64,000 nucleotides of DNA from Clostridiales bacterium (GCA_004557245.1 SFEL01000007.1:124001-188000); one strand, 5' to 3'; positions 52,182 to 61,028 are shown, numbered from the stretch's first letter. The notes: generated from the letters alone by a model not told the origin. Numbers and translations: made by a program.

Positions 52182-52741
52182 TTAAACCTCTCCTTGAATA
52201 CGCTCTCCTTTACAACTCTGTAGGCGGGAAGGTAAGCTTTCCTGTACTCCTCGCTGTGGGATACGGCTGGATAGCCCTGCCTTTTATATTCCGAAAGATA
52301 TTCCTCAAGCTCAGCCGCTTCGAAAGCAAAGGCGCCCTGCGCCGTTACACGGCGGAGCACGTCCAGCTTTTCTAAAAACTCCGGAAGCGTGCCTTTTGAG
52401 GCGTTGGCAGTCTCCACAAACGCTTCATTGAGCCTTGCTATGTAGCTTTCCTTCAGCGCCTTAAGCTGTACTCGCGCCATGCCGCTGCCTATGGGTATCA
52501 TGAGCGGCTGCATGGCGTCGTGCTCTGTTGCCGCATACTCGTTGCGCAGTCTTATCAGGGCAGCCTCAGGGCTTTTGATCATATGGCCGCCCCCAAATTC
52601 GTTCTGGTACACCAGCTTTACAGCGTCGGCAGGCCGCATCCTGGGATACATGTTTGCGTGCAGAAGCAGCGCGTCCTTCAGCTCCACATTATTTACCCAT
52701 ACCTTGATTTTAACTTTGGCGTGCCTTAAAAAGGCATCCAT
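52178..52741 (-). CDS. Conserved protein of unknown function
   Basis: A 187-residue soluble, mainly helical protein. The segment PADAVKLVYQNEFGGGHMI near residue 38 is one I associate with uncharacterised Clostridia proteins, but I know no function. It precedes and overlaps the DUF3842 gene, which suggests a shared role. The ATG at 52741 lacks a strong ribosome site, and an internal start is possible. Confidence 0.65.
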   Translation of the reverse strand: MDAFLRHAKVKIKVWVNNVELKDALLLHANMYPRMRPADAVKLVYQNEFGGGHMIKSPEAALIRLRNEYAATEHDAMQPLMIPIGSGMARVQLKALKESYIARLNEAFVETANASKGTLPEFLEKLDVLRRVTAQGAFAFEAAELEEYLSEYKRQGYPAVSHSEEYRKAYLPAYRVVKESVFKERFK

Positions 52742-52850
52742 GCTGATATGTTAGCACCGTCCCGGCCTAATTGCAATAAATTGCCCCAAAACAGAGTATC
52801 GGCAAAGCGGATGAACGCCGCTTTGCCGACCTTTTACTCTTTATGCTTTA

Positions 52851-53036
52851 TCATTTGGTACTGCAGGAATTGCTGTGGCAGGAGCCTCCCATGGGGCAGG
52901 AGCCGCAGCTACAGCCGCAGGAGGACTTACCTCGTTTCTTCTGTTTTACAAGATTTATCACGATGGCTGCGACTACTGCTGCAAGTATGACTATCGCGAT
53001 TATGTTTCCGATGTTTGCGATTATCCAATTAACCAT
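52851..53036 (-). CDS. FeoB-associated Cys-rich membrane protein
   Basis: A 61-residue protein: one N-terminal membrane helix (residues about 5-29), a basic stretch, then a tail with seven Cys (SSCGCSCGSCPMGGSCHSNS). Such proteins accompany FeoB in Firmicutes and may bind or pass on iron. The RBS AAAGGAGG is 5 to 8 bases before ATG, and the gene follows feoB by 44 bases. Confidence 0.88.
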   Translation of the reverse strand: MVNWIIANIGNIIAIVILAAVVAAIVINLVKQKKRGKSSCGCSCGSCPMGGSCHSNSCSTK

Positions 53037-53080
53037 GGTCAGATCCTCCTTTTAGCATTTTATATCGTTTTGATTTTTCC

Positions 53081-55480
53081 TTACAGCTTGGTGTTCAGCC
53101 TTGTCGCTTCCTTATAGGGCTTGAATAGCATGTATACCATGCCCACGAGGAAGATCACGGCAACGACTACGCCAAGGAAGTTTGCATTGCCGGTGAAGAG
53201 GTTGCCGAACTGATTGATCATCAGGGCTATCACATATGCGAAGCCGCATTGATAGCCGATGGCAAACCAGGTCCAGCCGGCGTTGTTCATCTCGCGCCTG
53301 ATGGCGCCTATTGCCGCAAAGCAGGGTGCGCACAGCAGGTTAAATACCAGGAAAGAGTAAGCGGTAATGGGTGTGAAAGCGCTTGCAAGGTTTGCGTATA
53401 CGCTGCCGTTGCCGCCGTACAGTATGCCCAGAGTACCTACTATGTTCTCCTTGGCGATAAGGCCAGTGATGGAGGCTACGACCGCTTGCCAGTTGCCCCA
53501 GCCCAGAGGCTTGAAGATCCAAGCTACCGCACCGCCTATGGAGGCCAGTATGGAGCAATCGATCTGATCCTCGGACAGCATTCTGAAGGTGCCGTTTACG
53601 GTTCCGAAGTAAGTGGTGAACCATACAAAGATTGTGGAAAGCAGTATGATGGTGCCTGCCTTCTTGATGAAGCTCCAGCCCCGCTCCCATGTGCTCCTGA
53701 GCACGTTGCCTGCGGTGGGCCAGTGGTATGCGGGTAGTTCCATTACGAAGGGAGCGGGCTCGCCGGCGAACCTCTTAGTCTTCTTGAGCATGATTCCGGA
53801 GATTATTATCGCGGCCATGCCGATGAAGTAAGCGGAGGTAGCTACCCATGCGGAACCGCCAAATATAGCGCCGGCAATCATCGCTATGAAGGGAACCTTA
53901 GCGCCGCAGGGGATAAATGTGGTGGTCATTATGGTCATGCGTCGGTCGCGCTCATTCTCTATGGTACGGGAGGCCATTATTCCGGGGATACCGCAGCCGG
54001 TGCCGATCAGCATGGGGATGAAGGATTTGCCGGAGAGGCCGAATCTGCGGAATACCCTATCCAGGACGAATGCGATACGGGCCATGTAGCCGCAGGACTC
54101 AAGGATAGCAAGAAGCAGAAACAACACCAGCATCTGAGGCACAAAGCCCAGCACCGCGCCGACGCCGGCCACTATGCCGTTCATTATCAGGCCACGGAGC
54201 CACTCGGCGCAGTTGCCTTTGTTCAGAGCGCTTTCAACGAGTACGGGGATGCCGGGTACCCATACGCCGTAGTCGGAAGGATCGGGCTCTTCGCCGATTT
54301 CCTGAAGGGTGGCCTTTGCAGCCTCATAATCCTCGAGGGTAGCAGTTTCCTCGGAAACCGCAAGGGTCTCCTCGTCCTCTATCTCGTAGGTAAATTTGCC
54401 GTCAGCAGGCTCGCCGTTTTCTTCGACATACGCTTCATAACCGTCAACTATGGCAGCGGCCTCGCCGTATTCTTCTGCCACCTCATTATAAGCGGCTGAA
54501 CCGATGCCAAACAGGTGCCAGCCATCGCCAAACAGTCCATCGTTTGCCCAGTCAGTGGCAGATGCGCCGACAGTGACCATGGCGAGGTAGTATACGAGGA
54601 ACATTACCGCTGCAAATATGGGCAGGCCCAGCCAGCGGTTGGTGACCACCCTGTCGATCTTATCGGAAGCAGAAAGCCGACCCTGATTTTTTTTCTTGTA
54701 GCAGCATTTGATTATCTCGGCGATATATACGTAGCGCTCATTGGTGATGATGCTTTCAGCGTCATCGTCCAGCTCCTTCTCGGCAGCTTTGATGTCGCTG
54801 TCAATGTGGTCGAGAACATCCTTGGAGATGTCCAGCTTCTCAAGCACCTTGTCGTCGCGCTCGAATATCTTTATGGCGTACCAGCGCTGCTGCTCAAGGG
54901 GCATGTTATGTACGGCAGCTTCCTCGATGTGAGCAATAGCGTGCTCAACGGGGCCGGAGAAAGTATGCATGGGGACGGTTTTTGCGCCATGGGCGGCTTT
55001 GATCGCGGCCTCCGCAGCTTCCATGACGCCGGCGCCCTTCAGGGCGGATATCTCTACTATCCTGCAGCCCAGCTTTTCGGAAAGCCGGGCGGTATCTATC
55101 TTATCGCCATTCTTGCGCACAACGTCCATCATGTTGATTGCGATGACTACCGGAATACCCAATTCAGTCAGCTGAGTGGTGAGGTAGAGGTTGCGCTCCA
55201 GGTTGGTGCCGTCGATTATGTTCAGTATGGCGTCGGGGCGCTGGTTGATGAGATAATTTCTGGCAACTACTTCCTCCAAAGTATAGGGGGAAAGCGAATA
55301 GATGCCGGGCAGATCCATTATGACCACATCCTCATGCTTCCTGAGACGACCCTCTTTCTTTTCTACTGTAACGCCGGGCCAGTTGCCAACAAACTGGTTG
55401 GAACCGGTCAGAGAGTTGAACAGCGTAGTCTTACCGCTGTTGGGATTGCCCGCCAGGGCTATCTTGATCTGTTTGTCCAT
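53081..55480 (-). CDS. feoB: Ferrous iron transporter FeoB
   Basis: A 799-residue Fe(II) permease. The N-terminal G domain has G1 GNPNSGKT at residues 11-18, G3 DLPG near 56 and G4 NMMD near 117. A helical spacer and a core of membrane helices with two Gate motifs follow (LGFVPQMLVLFLLLAILESCGYMAR region; later FIPMLIGTGCGIPGIMASR). An acidic insertion of about 75-80 residues lies between the first and second membrane helices (about 325-405), absent from classical FeoB. Upstream are two feoA genes. Confidence 0.95.
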   Translation of the reverse strand: MDKQIKIALAGNPNSGKTTLFNSLTGSNQFVGNWPGVTVEKKEGRLRKHEDVVIMDLPGIYSLSPYTLEEVVARNYLINQRPDAILNIIDGTNLERNLYLTTQLTELGIPVVIAINMMDVVRKNGDKIDTARLSEKLGCRIVEISALKGAGVMEAAEAAIKAAHGAKTVPMHTFSGPVEHAIAHIEEAAVHNMPLEQQRWYAIKIFERDDKVLEKLDISKDVLDHIDSDIKAAEKELDDDAESIITNERYVYIAEIIKCCYKKKNQGRLSASDKIDRVVTNRWLGLPIFAAVMFLVYYLAMVTVGASATDWANDGLFGDGWHLFGIGSAAYNEVAEEYGEAAAIVDGYEAYVEENGEPADGKFTYEIEDEETLAVSEETATLEDYEAAKATLQEIGEEPDPSDYGVWVPGIPVLVESALNKGNCAEWLRGLIMNGIVAGVGAVLGFVPQMLVLFLLLAILESCGYMARIAFVLDRVFRRFGLSGKSFIPMLIGTGCGIPGIMASRTIENERDRRMTIMTTTFIPCGAKVPFIAMIAGAIFGGSAWVATSAYFIGMAAIIISGIMLKKTKRFAGEPAPFVMELPAYHWPTAGNVLRSTWERGWSFIKKAGTIILLSTIFVWFTTYFGTVNGTFRMLSEDQIDCSILASIGGAVAWIFKPLGWGNWQAVVASITGLIAKENIVGTLGILYGGNGSVYANLASAFTPITAYSFLVFNLLCAPCFAAIGAIRREMNNAGWTWFAIGYQCGFAYVIALMINQFGNLFTGNANFLGVVVAVIFLVGMVYMLFKPYKEATRLNTKL

Positions 55481-55535
55481 GATAAAACTCCTTTTAAGTT
55501 AATGTACCTTAACCACCGGTTAAAAAATTTCCTGT

Positions 55536-55757
55536 TTACTCCACCTCTATCATTTCGGCATCGGCTTTTCTCAGACTAAGCTCGTAACCGCGTACAGTTA
55601 CCTCAATCGGATCGCCTAATGGAGCTACCTTGCGGACGTATACCTCAACGCCCTTGGTAATGCCCATGTCCATTATGCGGCGCTTTACCGGGCCTTCGCC
55701 ATGGAGCTTTACGACCTTGACGGTTTTGCCGATCTTGGTTTCCCTTAATGTCTTCAT
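55536..55757 (-). CDS. feoA: FeoA-domain protein (second copy)
   Basis: A 73-residue SH3-like FeoA protein (GPVKRRIMDMGITKGVEVYV, then VRGYELSLRKADAEMIEVE). It is thought to support FeoB. It lies 55 bases before feoB and 58 bases after the other FeoA. RBS AGGAGAGAG is 6-9 bases before ATG. Confidence 0.92.
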   Translation of the reverse strand: MKTLRETKIGKTVKVVKLHGEGPVKRRIMDMGITKGVEVYVRKVAPLGDPIEVTVRGYELSLRKADAEMIEVE

Positions 55758-55815
55758 AGTCCTCTCTCCTTTTTGATTTGCTTCTTTATTAATTAAAATT
55801 CAAACCTTTCGGGCA

Positions 55816-56034
55816 TCAGATCATTATCCTGCGGGCCATCTCTCGGCTTATGGCTATCCGCGATTCTTTGACCTTTACTATGACGTTGCCGCCTATTGCA
55901 GAAACTACAGTTACCAGGCCGCCAGCCGTAAAGCCAAGATCTTCAAGGTGCTTTTTGACATCCGGGCTGCCGCTGACCTTTTTTATCACGCTTTCTTTGC
56001 CTATATCTACCAGATCAAGGGGCACCATACTCAA
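55816..56034 (-). CDS. feoA: FeoA-domain protein (first copy)
   Basis: A 72-residue FeoA-type protein (KKHLEDLGFTAGGLVTVVSAIGGNVIVKV, ending ISREMARRIMI). First gene of the feo operon. It is clearly different in sequence from the next FeoA, so the pair is not a recent duplication. RBS AGAGGAGATTG precedes ATG. Confidence 0.92.
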   Translation of the reverse strand: MSMVPLDLVDIGKESVIKKVSGSPDVKKHLEDLGFTAGGLVTVVSAIGGNVIVKVKESRIAISREMARRIMI

Positions 56035-56106
56035 TCTCCTCTGTTTTCTGTGCTACTTGTGGGTCCACATTTTTACGCATGGGTTTAAGTACTTTAACTA
56101 CCGAGT

Positions 56107-56135
56107 AGTTTAACAACTCTAACCGGCTTTGTCAA
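56107..56135 (-). promoter_or_regulatory. Promoter and operator of the feo operon
   Basis: Minus strand TTGACA (56135-56130), 17-base spacer, TAAACT (56112-56107). The spacer and -10 carry GGTTAGAGTTGTTAAACT (56124-56107), an imperfect version of the GGTTAG-N6-CTAACC dyad in front of the divergent regulator gene. Iron-dependent repression by the DtxR/MntR-type protein is the natural reading. Confidence 0.7.
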
Positions 56136-56180
56136 CCCTTTTTTATCTGAAAATTTAAACAAAATTTTACCCTTGCATTT

Positions 56181-56210
56181 TTGGTTAGAGTTTGCTAACC
56201 TATGTATAAT
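56181..56210 (+). promoter_or_regulatory. Promoter and dyad operator of the metalloregulator gene
   Basis: TTGGTT (56181-56186), 18-base spacer, TATAAT (56205-56210). The dyad GGTTAG-AGTTTG-CTAACC (56183-56200) covers the -35 and spacer. The half-site resembles the DtxR/IdeR half-site, but the arm spacing (6 bases) is wider than the classical 1 base. Confidence 0.65.
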
Positions 56211-56286
56211 ATATAATCATCATTGATATTTTACCAACAACAGTTTTATATGATATTGCAATAAAAATACGAAAGGGCGGTACAAT

Positions 56287-56658
56287 TTGAAAATAATGAG
56301 AGCCACTGAGGATTACCTCGAAGCGATGCTGATGATGCGCGATAAGCACGGCTATATTCGTTCCATTGATGTGGCGGACTATCTTGGCGTTACAAAGCCC
56401 AGCGTAACATATACCACGAAAAGGCTGAAGGCCAGCGGACATATCACGATGGACGGGGAGGGGCTCATAACCCTTACCGAATCAGGAATGGAGATAGCTT
56501 CCAAGATGCTGGACAGGCACAGGACGTTGACCGGTTTTTTGGTATCAATAGGCGTGGACGAAATCACTGCCGAGACTGACGCCTGCAAAATGGAGCACGA
56601 CCTTAGCGACAAGACCTACAATGCCATATGCGCCCACGCGAGGGCACACATGAAGTAA
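56287..56658 (+). CDS. DtxR/MntR-family metal-dependent repressor
   Basis: A 123-residue regulator. The winged helix covers residues about 5-65 (EDYLEAMLMMRDKHGYIRSI, DVADYLGVTKPSVTYTTKRL) and a short metal-binding dimerisation domain follows (ETDACKMEHDLSD, with Cys, Glu and His positions as in MntR/DtxR). No SH3 domain, so the MntR-like short form. It starts at TTG 56287 after GAAAGGGCGG, or at ATG 56296. Divergent from feo, with which it shares an operator motif; iron or manganese is the likely ligand. Confidence 0.88.
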   Translation: MKIMRATEDYLEAMLMMRDKHGYIRSIDVADYLGVTKPSVTYTTKRLKASGHITMDGEGLITLTESGMEIASKMLDRHRTLTGFLVSIGVDEITAETDACKMEHDLSDKTYNAICAHARAHMK

Positions 56659-56697
56659 GAGCCTGCGCCGCTCAATAGGGCGGCTTATTTTAGGGAC

Positions 56698-56721
56698 ATA
56701 GGTTAAGGCTGTTTAACCTAT
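56698..56721. promoter_or_regulatory. Third copy of the GGTTA dyad
   Basis: Perfect inverted repeat ATAGGTTAA-GGCTGT-TTAACCTAT, 9-base arms with the same 6-base spacing as the dyad at 56183-56200. It lies 40 bases behind the regulator gene, with no obvious gene start next to it. Confidence 0.5.
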
Positions 56722-57048
56722 ACTGCTGTAATAAATGATGTGCTCAACGTGTGAGAGCCGTGTCTGCAACGCCATACGCAATGCCGTAAGCGTTTGAGCG
56801 ACATTGAAAAGGAAACGTGGCGCTTCTGCTTTTTGCTTTTGCAACCTGCCTGCGGGATAAGATAAGCTTACCGCTAAGGCAGATATACTAAGGATTTATT
56901 TGAATATTTCCTGACAATTTGTATTGATTTTAACGGGGCCATGACTTATCATAAAAAGTATCATGAGGTAGTTTTGGTTTGGCTCAGAGTGAATAATCCT
57001 CTGCCCATTCCTGCATAAATAATACAGAAAGAGGTTGTGTAAAAGAAA
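56722..57048. other. 327-base intergenic region before pckA
   Basis: No ORF. It holds a hairpin CTGCCTGCGG / CCGC-TA-AGGCAG (56846-56882) without a T tract, and a candidate promoter TTGATT (56924-56929), 17 bases, TATCAT (56947-56952). The 56740-56845 part has a few short inverted repeats but matches no RNA family I recognise. Confidence 0.5.
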
Positions 57049-58656
57049 ATGGCAAACATCGATCTTACCAAGTACGGCATTACCGGCACTACGGAAATAG
57101 TCTACAATCCTTCCTACGAGATGCTCTTTGAGGAAGAGACCAAGCCCGGCCTTGAAGGCTATGAAAAGGGTCAGCTCAGCGAGCTGGGCGCCGTCAACGT
57201 CATGACCGGCATATACACCGGCCGTTCTCCCAAGGACAAGTTTATCGTAGTTGACGATACTTCCAAGGACACCGTCTGGTGGACTTCCGACGAATATAAG
57301 AATGACAACCATCCCGCCTCCATCGAGACCTGGAATGCCGTTAAGGATATCGCAAGAAAAGAACTTTCTAATAAGCGCCTGTTCGTAGTGGACGCCTTCT
57401 GCGGCGCCAACAAGGACACCCGCATGGCAATCCGCTTCATCGTAGAAGTTGCCTGGCAGGCCCACTTTGTAGAGAATATGTTTATCAGGCCCACCGAAGA
57501 GGAGCTGAAGAACTTTGAGCCGGATTTCGTAGTTTACAACGCCTCCAAGGCAAAGGTAGAGAACTACAAGGAGCTGGGGCTTAATTCCGAGACCGCGGTA
57601 GTATTCAACCTCACCAGCCGCGAGCAGGTCATCATCAATACCTGGTACGGCGGCGAAATGAAGAAGGGTCTCTTCTCCATGATGAACTACTATCTGCCCC
57701 TCAAGGGTATCGCCTCCATGCACTGCTCTGCAAATACCGACATGAACGGCCAGAACACCGCCATCTTCTTTGGCCTTTCCGGCACCGGCAAGACCACGCT
57801 GTCTACCGACCCCAAGCGCCTGCTGATCGGTGACGACGAGCACGGCTGGGACGACAACGGCGTGTTCAACTTCGAAGGCGGATGCTATGCAAAGGTCATT
57901 AATCTGGATAAGGAATCCGAGCCGGATATCTACAACGCCATCAAGCGCAATGCTCTCCTCGAGAATGTAACCCTCGATGAGGACGGCAAGATAGACTTTG
58001 CCGATAAGAGCGTTACCGAGAACACCCGTGTATCTTACCCCATCGACCATATTAAGAACATAGTGCGCCCCATAAGCTCCGCGCCCGCTGCAAAGAACGT
58101 TATTTTCCTCTCCGCCGACGCTTTCGGCGTGCTGCCTCCCGTATCCATACTGACTCCGGAGCAGACCAAGTACTACTTCCTCTCCGGCTTTACCGCAAAG
58201 CTGGCTGGTACCGAGCGCGGCATAACCGAACCTACTCCCACCTTCTCCGCATGCTTCGGCCAGGCATTCCTGGAGCTGCATCCCACTAAATACGCTGAGG
58301 AACTGGTAAAGCGCATGGAGATGAGCGGCGCGAAGGCGTATCTGGTCAACACCGGATGGAACGGCACCGGCAAGCGTATCTCCATCAAGGATACCCGCGG
58401 CATAATCGACGCTATCCTCAACGGTGACATACTGGGCGTGCCCACCAAGAAAATACCTTACTTTGACTTCGAGGTACCCACCGAGCTGAAGGGCGTTGAC
58501 ACCAACATTCTGGATCCCAGAGATACCTATGCCAATCCCGCTGATTGGGATGCAAAGGCAAAGGATCTGGCCTCCCGCTTCATCAAGAACTTCGCCAAGT
58601 ACGAAGGCAACGAGGCGGGTAAGGCTTTGGTAGACGCCGGCCCCAAGGTGGATTAA
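57049..58656 (+). CDS. pckA: Phosphoenolpyruvate carboxykinase (ATP)
   Basis: Interconverts oxaloacetate and PEP; in fermenting anaerobes often used in the carboxylating direction. The 535-residue protein has [11 protein letters not shown] near residue 63, the kinase motif [14 protein letters not shown] near 243 and [22 protein letters not shown] near 262. RBS AGAGGTTG lies before ATG. Codons favour ATC and ACC over ATA, suggesting high expression. Monocistronic, with a strong terminator. Confidence 0.97.
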   Translation: MANIDLTKYGITGTTEIVYNPSYEMLFEEETKPGLEGYEKGQLSELGAVNVMTGIYTGRSPKDKFIVVDDTSKDTVWWTSDEYKNDNHPASIETWNAVKDIARKELSNKRLFVVDAFCGANKDTRMAIRFIVEVAWQAHFVENMFIRPTEEELKNFEPDFVVYNASKAKVENYKELGLNSETAVVFNLTSREQVIINTWYGGEMKKGLFSMMNYYLPLKGIASMHCSANTDMNGQNTAIFFGLSGTGKTTLSTDPKRLLIGDDEHGWDDNGVFNFEGGCYAKVINLDKESEPDIYNAIKRNALLENVTLDEDGKIDFADKSVTENTRVSYPIDHIKNIVRPISSAPAAKNVIFLSADAFGVLPPVSILTPEQTKYYFLSGFTAKLAGTERGITEPTPTFSACFGQAFLELHPTKYAEELVKRMEMSGAKAYLVNTGWNGTGKRISIKDTRGIIDAILNGDILGVPTKKIPYFDFEVPTELKGVDTNILDPRDTYANPADWDAKAKDLASRFIKNFAKYEGNEAGKALVDAGPKVD

Positions 58657-58672
58657 ACTTAAAACGCAGTAT

Positions 58673-58703
58673 AACGGTCCCCCGGCAGCGCCGGGGGACC
58701 GTT
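58673..58703. terminator. Terminator of pckA
   Basis: AACGGTCCCCCGGC (58673-58686) / GCCGGGGGACCGTT (58690-58703), a 14-base perfect stem with a 3-base loop, then GTCATAT. Confidence 0.88.
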
Positions 58704-58751
58704 GTCATATATGCAAATATTTCATTACAATATGTTATTTGGAATTTTCAT

Positions 58752-59205
58752 ATGGCGGTATCCATGTCCGCAGCGTGTATGGTGTTTAAGTCCATGTTCA
58801 GCCCCACCTTGGGAATAGTCAACGCCATACTCGGAACGCAGCTTGGATGGCTTGAAAGCCGCAGCACTGCCCTGTATACCATAATCATACTTACGGTATG
58901 GATGGGCATAGGCTTTGACTTCCTTCTTTTCCTCTCCGCCCTGAGGGGAATACCCACCCATGTAATGGAGGCTGCAAAGCTGGATGGAGCAGGACTCTTC
59001 ACAAGGGTGGTCAAGATACAGCTTCCGTTTATATCCCCCACCATACCCTACGTAATGTGCACCAATCTGGTGCTGGCCATGATGTGTTCGGCGCCTATGA
59101 TAATCATAACACAGGGAGGCCCGTCGAGAAGCACCACATCGCTTATGTACCTGATGTTCGCCTCGGGCTAGGGCAGCTCAAACTACGGCCTCGTTGCGGT
59201 GGGCG
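58752..59205 (+). pseudogene. Remnant of a sugar ABC transporter permease (UgpA/MalF type)
   Basis: A frame of 139 codons ends at TAG (59169-59171). It encodes only the C-terminal half of a permease, including the EAA loop (HVMEAAKLDGAGLFTRVVKIQ, cut here at 20: EAAKLDGAGLFTRVVKIQLP). After the stop the same frame continues with SSNYGLVAVGA, which normally lies near the family C terminus. The first 120 or so residues are missing, so the gene is broken at both ends. It is followed by AAAAGGAG and ATGAAAAAG of what looks like the next operon gene, cut off by a hairpin repeat. Confidence 0.8.
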
Positions 59206-59252
59206 CGTTTTGGGCAAATAAATTAAAAGGAGAAAAAACATGAAAAAGTTCC

Positions 59253-59297
59253 CAGGGTGTCAAAAAAGTGGCTGAACGCCACTTTTTCGACACCCTG
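59253..59297. repeat. Solo hairpin repeat (GTGGC family), copy 4
   Basis: CAGGGTGTC-AAAAAAGTGGC / GCCACTTTTTC-GACACCCTG with loop TGAAC. The outer CAGGGTGTC/GACACCCTG arms are specific to this copy. Unlike the others it is not behind a terminator but just inside a truncated gene start (ATG at 59240). Confidence 0.8.
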
Positions 59298-59410
59298 ACG
59301 GGGGCCTGACGCTAAGCGGCGGGCTCCCGCCATAAAGACAAAGGTTTGACAAAGCAAACATAAAGGACAGAGAGAACCAGGAAAGGAAACAGATATTCCA
59401 GACACGTAAA

Positions 59411-59442
59411 GGCATCCGTATGATCGTAACCGTACGGATGCT
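59411..59442. terminator. Hairpin between decayed operon and small minus-strand gene
   Basis: GCATCCGTA (59412-59420) / TACGGATGC (59433-59441). Possibly the terminator of the lost operon or of the small gene at 59484-59657. Only a weak T tract. Confidence 0.5.
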
Positions 59443-59483
59443 TAACTGTTTTGCGGACACCACCCAATCTGGCGGCTCTTTTG

Positions 59484-59657
59484 TTATTTGTCCGTTTTCT
59501 TTTTCTTGGGTATTTCCATGCCGGCAAGATCCTGATACGCTTCAAACTGCTCGTCAGTCAGGGGCGGCGTGGGCATCATACCTGTAGTATCGGTAAATGA
59601 GGAAGTGGTTGAGATGTCCGGATAGTCATTCCATTTGCCGGTTTTAGCTTTTTTCAT
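59484..59657 (-). CDS. Unrecognised 57-residue protein
   Basis: ATG 59657 is preceded by AAAAAGGAG with 8-base spacing, a strong ribosome site. The peptide starts MKKAKTGKWNDYPDI, has a Thr/Ser/Pro-rich middle and PPLTDEQFEAYQDLAG, and ends in a Lys-rich tail. Soluble, no signal peptide. I know no family. The good ribosome site and ordinary composition argue that it is expressed. It is divergent from the gntR operon. Confidence 0.6.
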   Translation of the reverse strand: MKKAKTGKWNDYPDISTTSSFTDTTGMMPTPPLTDEQFEAYQDLAGMEIPKKKKTDK

Positions 59658-59737
59658 GACTTAAACTCCTTTTTGCTTTAGTATGGCGGGATAGAAGGCG
59701 ATTTATGCGGCGAAAATACCCGCTTTTTATTTTGCTG

Positions 59738-59789
59738 TTGACAGAAGCGTATATTGTGTATATACTGTATATATAATTTTATATACAGT
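59738..59789 (+). promoter_or_regulatory. Promoter and operator of the gntR-ABC operon
   Basis: TTGACA (59738-59743), 17-base spacer, TATACT (59761-59766). The dyad ACTGTATATA-N6-TATATACAGT (59764-59789) overlaps the -10 and start region, a likely autoregulatory site for the YtrA-type GntR protein. Confidence 0.78.
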
Positions 59790-59804
59790 TGAAAGGAGGA
59801 AGCC

Positions 59805-60182
59805 TTGGATATACTGATAAGCAACTCCTGCGGCAGGCCAATATATCAGCAGATATACGATCAAGTAAAGAACGCCATACTTTCGGGAGAACTCCGCGAG
59901 GGGGATATGCTGCCCAGCATACGAGCCCTTGCTAAGGATCTGCGCATAAGCGTGATAACTACTAAGCGGGCGTATGAGGAGCTGGAGCAGGGTGGATACA
60001 TATACACAGCCGCCGGCAAGGGCTGTTTTGTGTCGCAAAAGAGCTCCGGCATGGTATACGAGGAGCACATGAAAAAAATTGAGGAGCATATGGGCGAAAT
60101 AGCTCGTCTTGCTGGATCCAGCGGTATAACCGAGGGGCAGCTGATCGAAATGTACAGGGTACTTCAGGAGGAAAACAGATGA
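59805..60182 (+). CDS. GntR-family regulator, YtrA subfamily
   Basis: A 125-residue protein. An N-terminal winged helix (residues about 10-75: QQIYDQVKNAILSGEL, LPSIRALAKDLRISVITTKRAY) is followed by a short helical tail for dimerisation, the YtrA size class. It starts at TTG 59805 after AAAGGAGG. Its stop overlaps the ABC ATPase start by 4 bases. YtrA-type regulators usually repress the linked ABC operon and respond to cell-wall antibiotics; the signal here is unknown. Confidence 0.9.
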   Translation: MDILISNSCGRPIYQQIYDQVKNAILSGELREGDMLPSIRALAKDLRISVITTKRAYEELEQGGYIYTAAGKGCFVSQKSSGMVYEEHMKKIEEHMGEIARLAGSSGITEGQLIEMYRVLQEENR

Positions 60183-61027
60183 AAAACGCTATAGACATTA
60201 AAGGCGTATCAAAGACATACCGTGACTTTACGCTGGATAGCCTTACCCTCAGTCTGCCCGAGGGCAGCATAATGGGCCTCATAGGCGAAAACGGCGCAGG
60301 CAAGTCTACCACCATAAAGCTCATAATGAACGCCATACTGCCCGATTCCGGCAGCATAGAGGTACTGGGCATGGACAATAAAAGCCCCGAGTTTGCCGAG
60401 GCCAAGGAGGACATAGGCGTGGTGCTTGACGAGGCATATTTTCCCATAAACCTAAACTGTAAAAACGTAAATACCATTATGAGGCTCACTTATAAAAAAT
60501 GGGATTCAGATAAGTACTTCGGCTACATAAAGGAATTCGGGCTGCCGGAAAAGAAGGCCTTCAAGGACTTTTCGCGCGGTATGAAGATGAAGCTGGCCAT
60601 AGCCGTGGCACTGTCCCACGACCCGAAGCTGCTGGTGCTGGACGAGGCAACGGGAGGCCTGGACCCAATAGTGCGGGATGAGATACTCGACATATTCAAC
60701 GACTTTACCCGGGATGAGAGCCACAGCGTACTCATATCTTCCCACATAGTAAGCGATTTGGAGAAGATATGTGACTATATAGCCTTTCTGCACCGGGGCA
60801 GGCTTATGTTCGTTGAGGAAAAGGATTTGCTCTATGAAAATTACGCCCTCGTGAATATGACTAAGACGCAGCTTTCGGGTATGCCTAAGGGCAGCGTGCT
60901 TGGCAGCCGGGAGAACAGCTATGGGGCTGAGGTGCTTATGCTGAGGAGCGACATTCCTGCGGGTATGGCGCCGGAGCGCATAACAATAGAGGATATAATG
61001 CTTTATATGGCGAGGGAGGAGAGATAG
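60179..61027 (+). CDS. ABC transporter ATP-binding protein (YtrB/BcrA-like)
   Basis: A 282-residue ATPase. Walker A GENGAGKSTT is near residue 39, the signature FSRGMKMKLAIAVALSHDPK near 137 (degenerate RGMKMK in place of SGGQ), Walker B LLVLDEATGGLDP, and an extended C terminus. This type exports or senses peptides and lipid-linked antibiotics, or acts in gliding-type export. It is translationally coupled to gntR and lies one base before the permease. Confidence 0.9.
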   Translation: MKNAIDIKGVSKTYRDFTLDSLTLSLPEGSIMGLIGENGAGKSTTIKLIMNAILPDSGSIEVLGMDNKSPEFAEAKEDIGVVLDEAYFPINLNCKNVNTIMRLTYKKWDSDKYFGYIKEFGLPEKKAFKDFSRGMKMKLAIAVALSHDPKLLVLDEATGGLDPIVRDEILDIFNDFTRDESHSVLISSHIVSDLEKICDYIAFLHRGRLMFVEEKDLLYENYALVNMTKTQLSGMPKGSVLGSRENSYGAEVLMLRSDIPAGMAPERITIEDIMLYMAREER

Positions 61028-61028
61028 C

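Noticed and set aside
56722..57048. Riboswitch upstream of pckA
   Set aside because: A hairpin and some short repeats are present, but no conserved aptamer core could be recognised and no terminator lies before pckA.
59223..59545. Small minus-strand frames around the hairpin at 59.3 kb
   Set aside because: They read through the palindromic repeat and the hairpin at 59411-59442 and have no ribosome sites.
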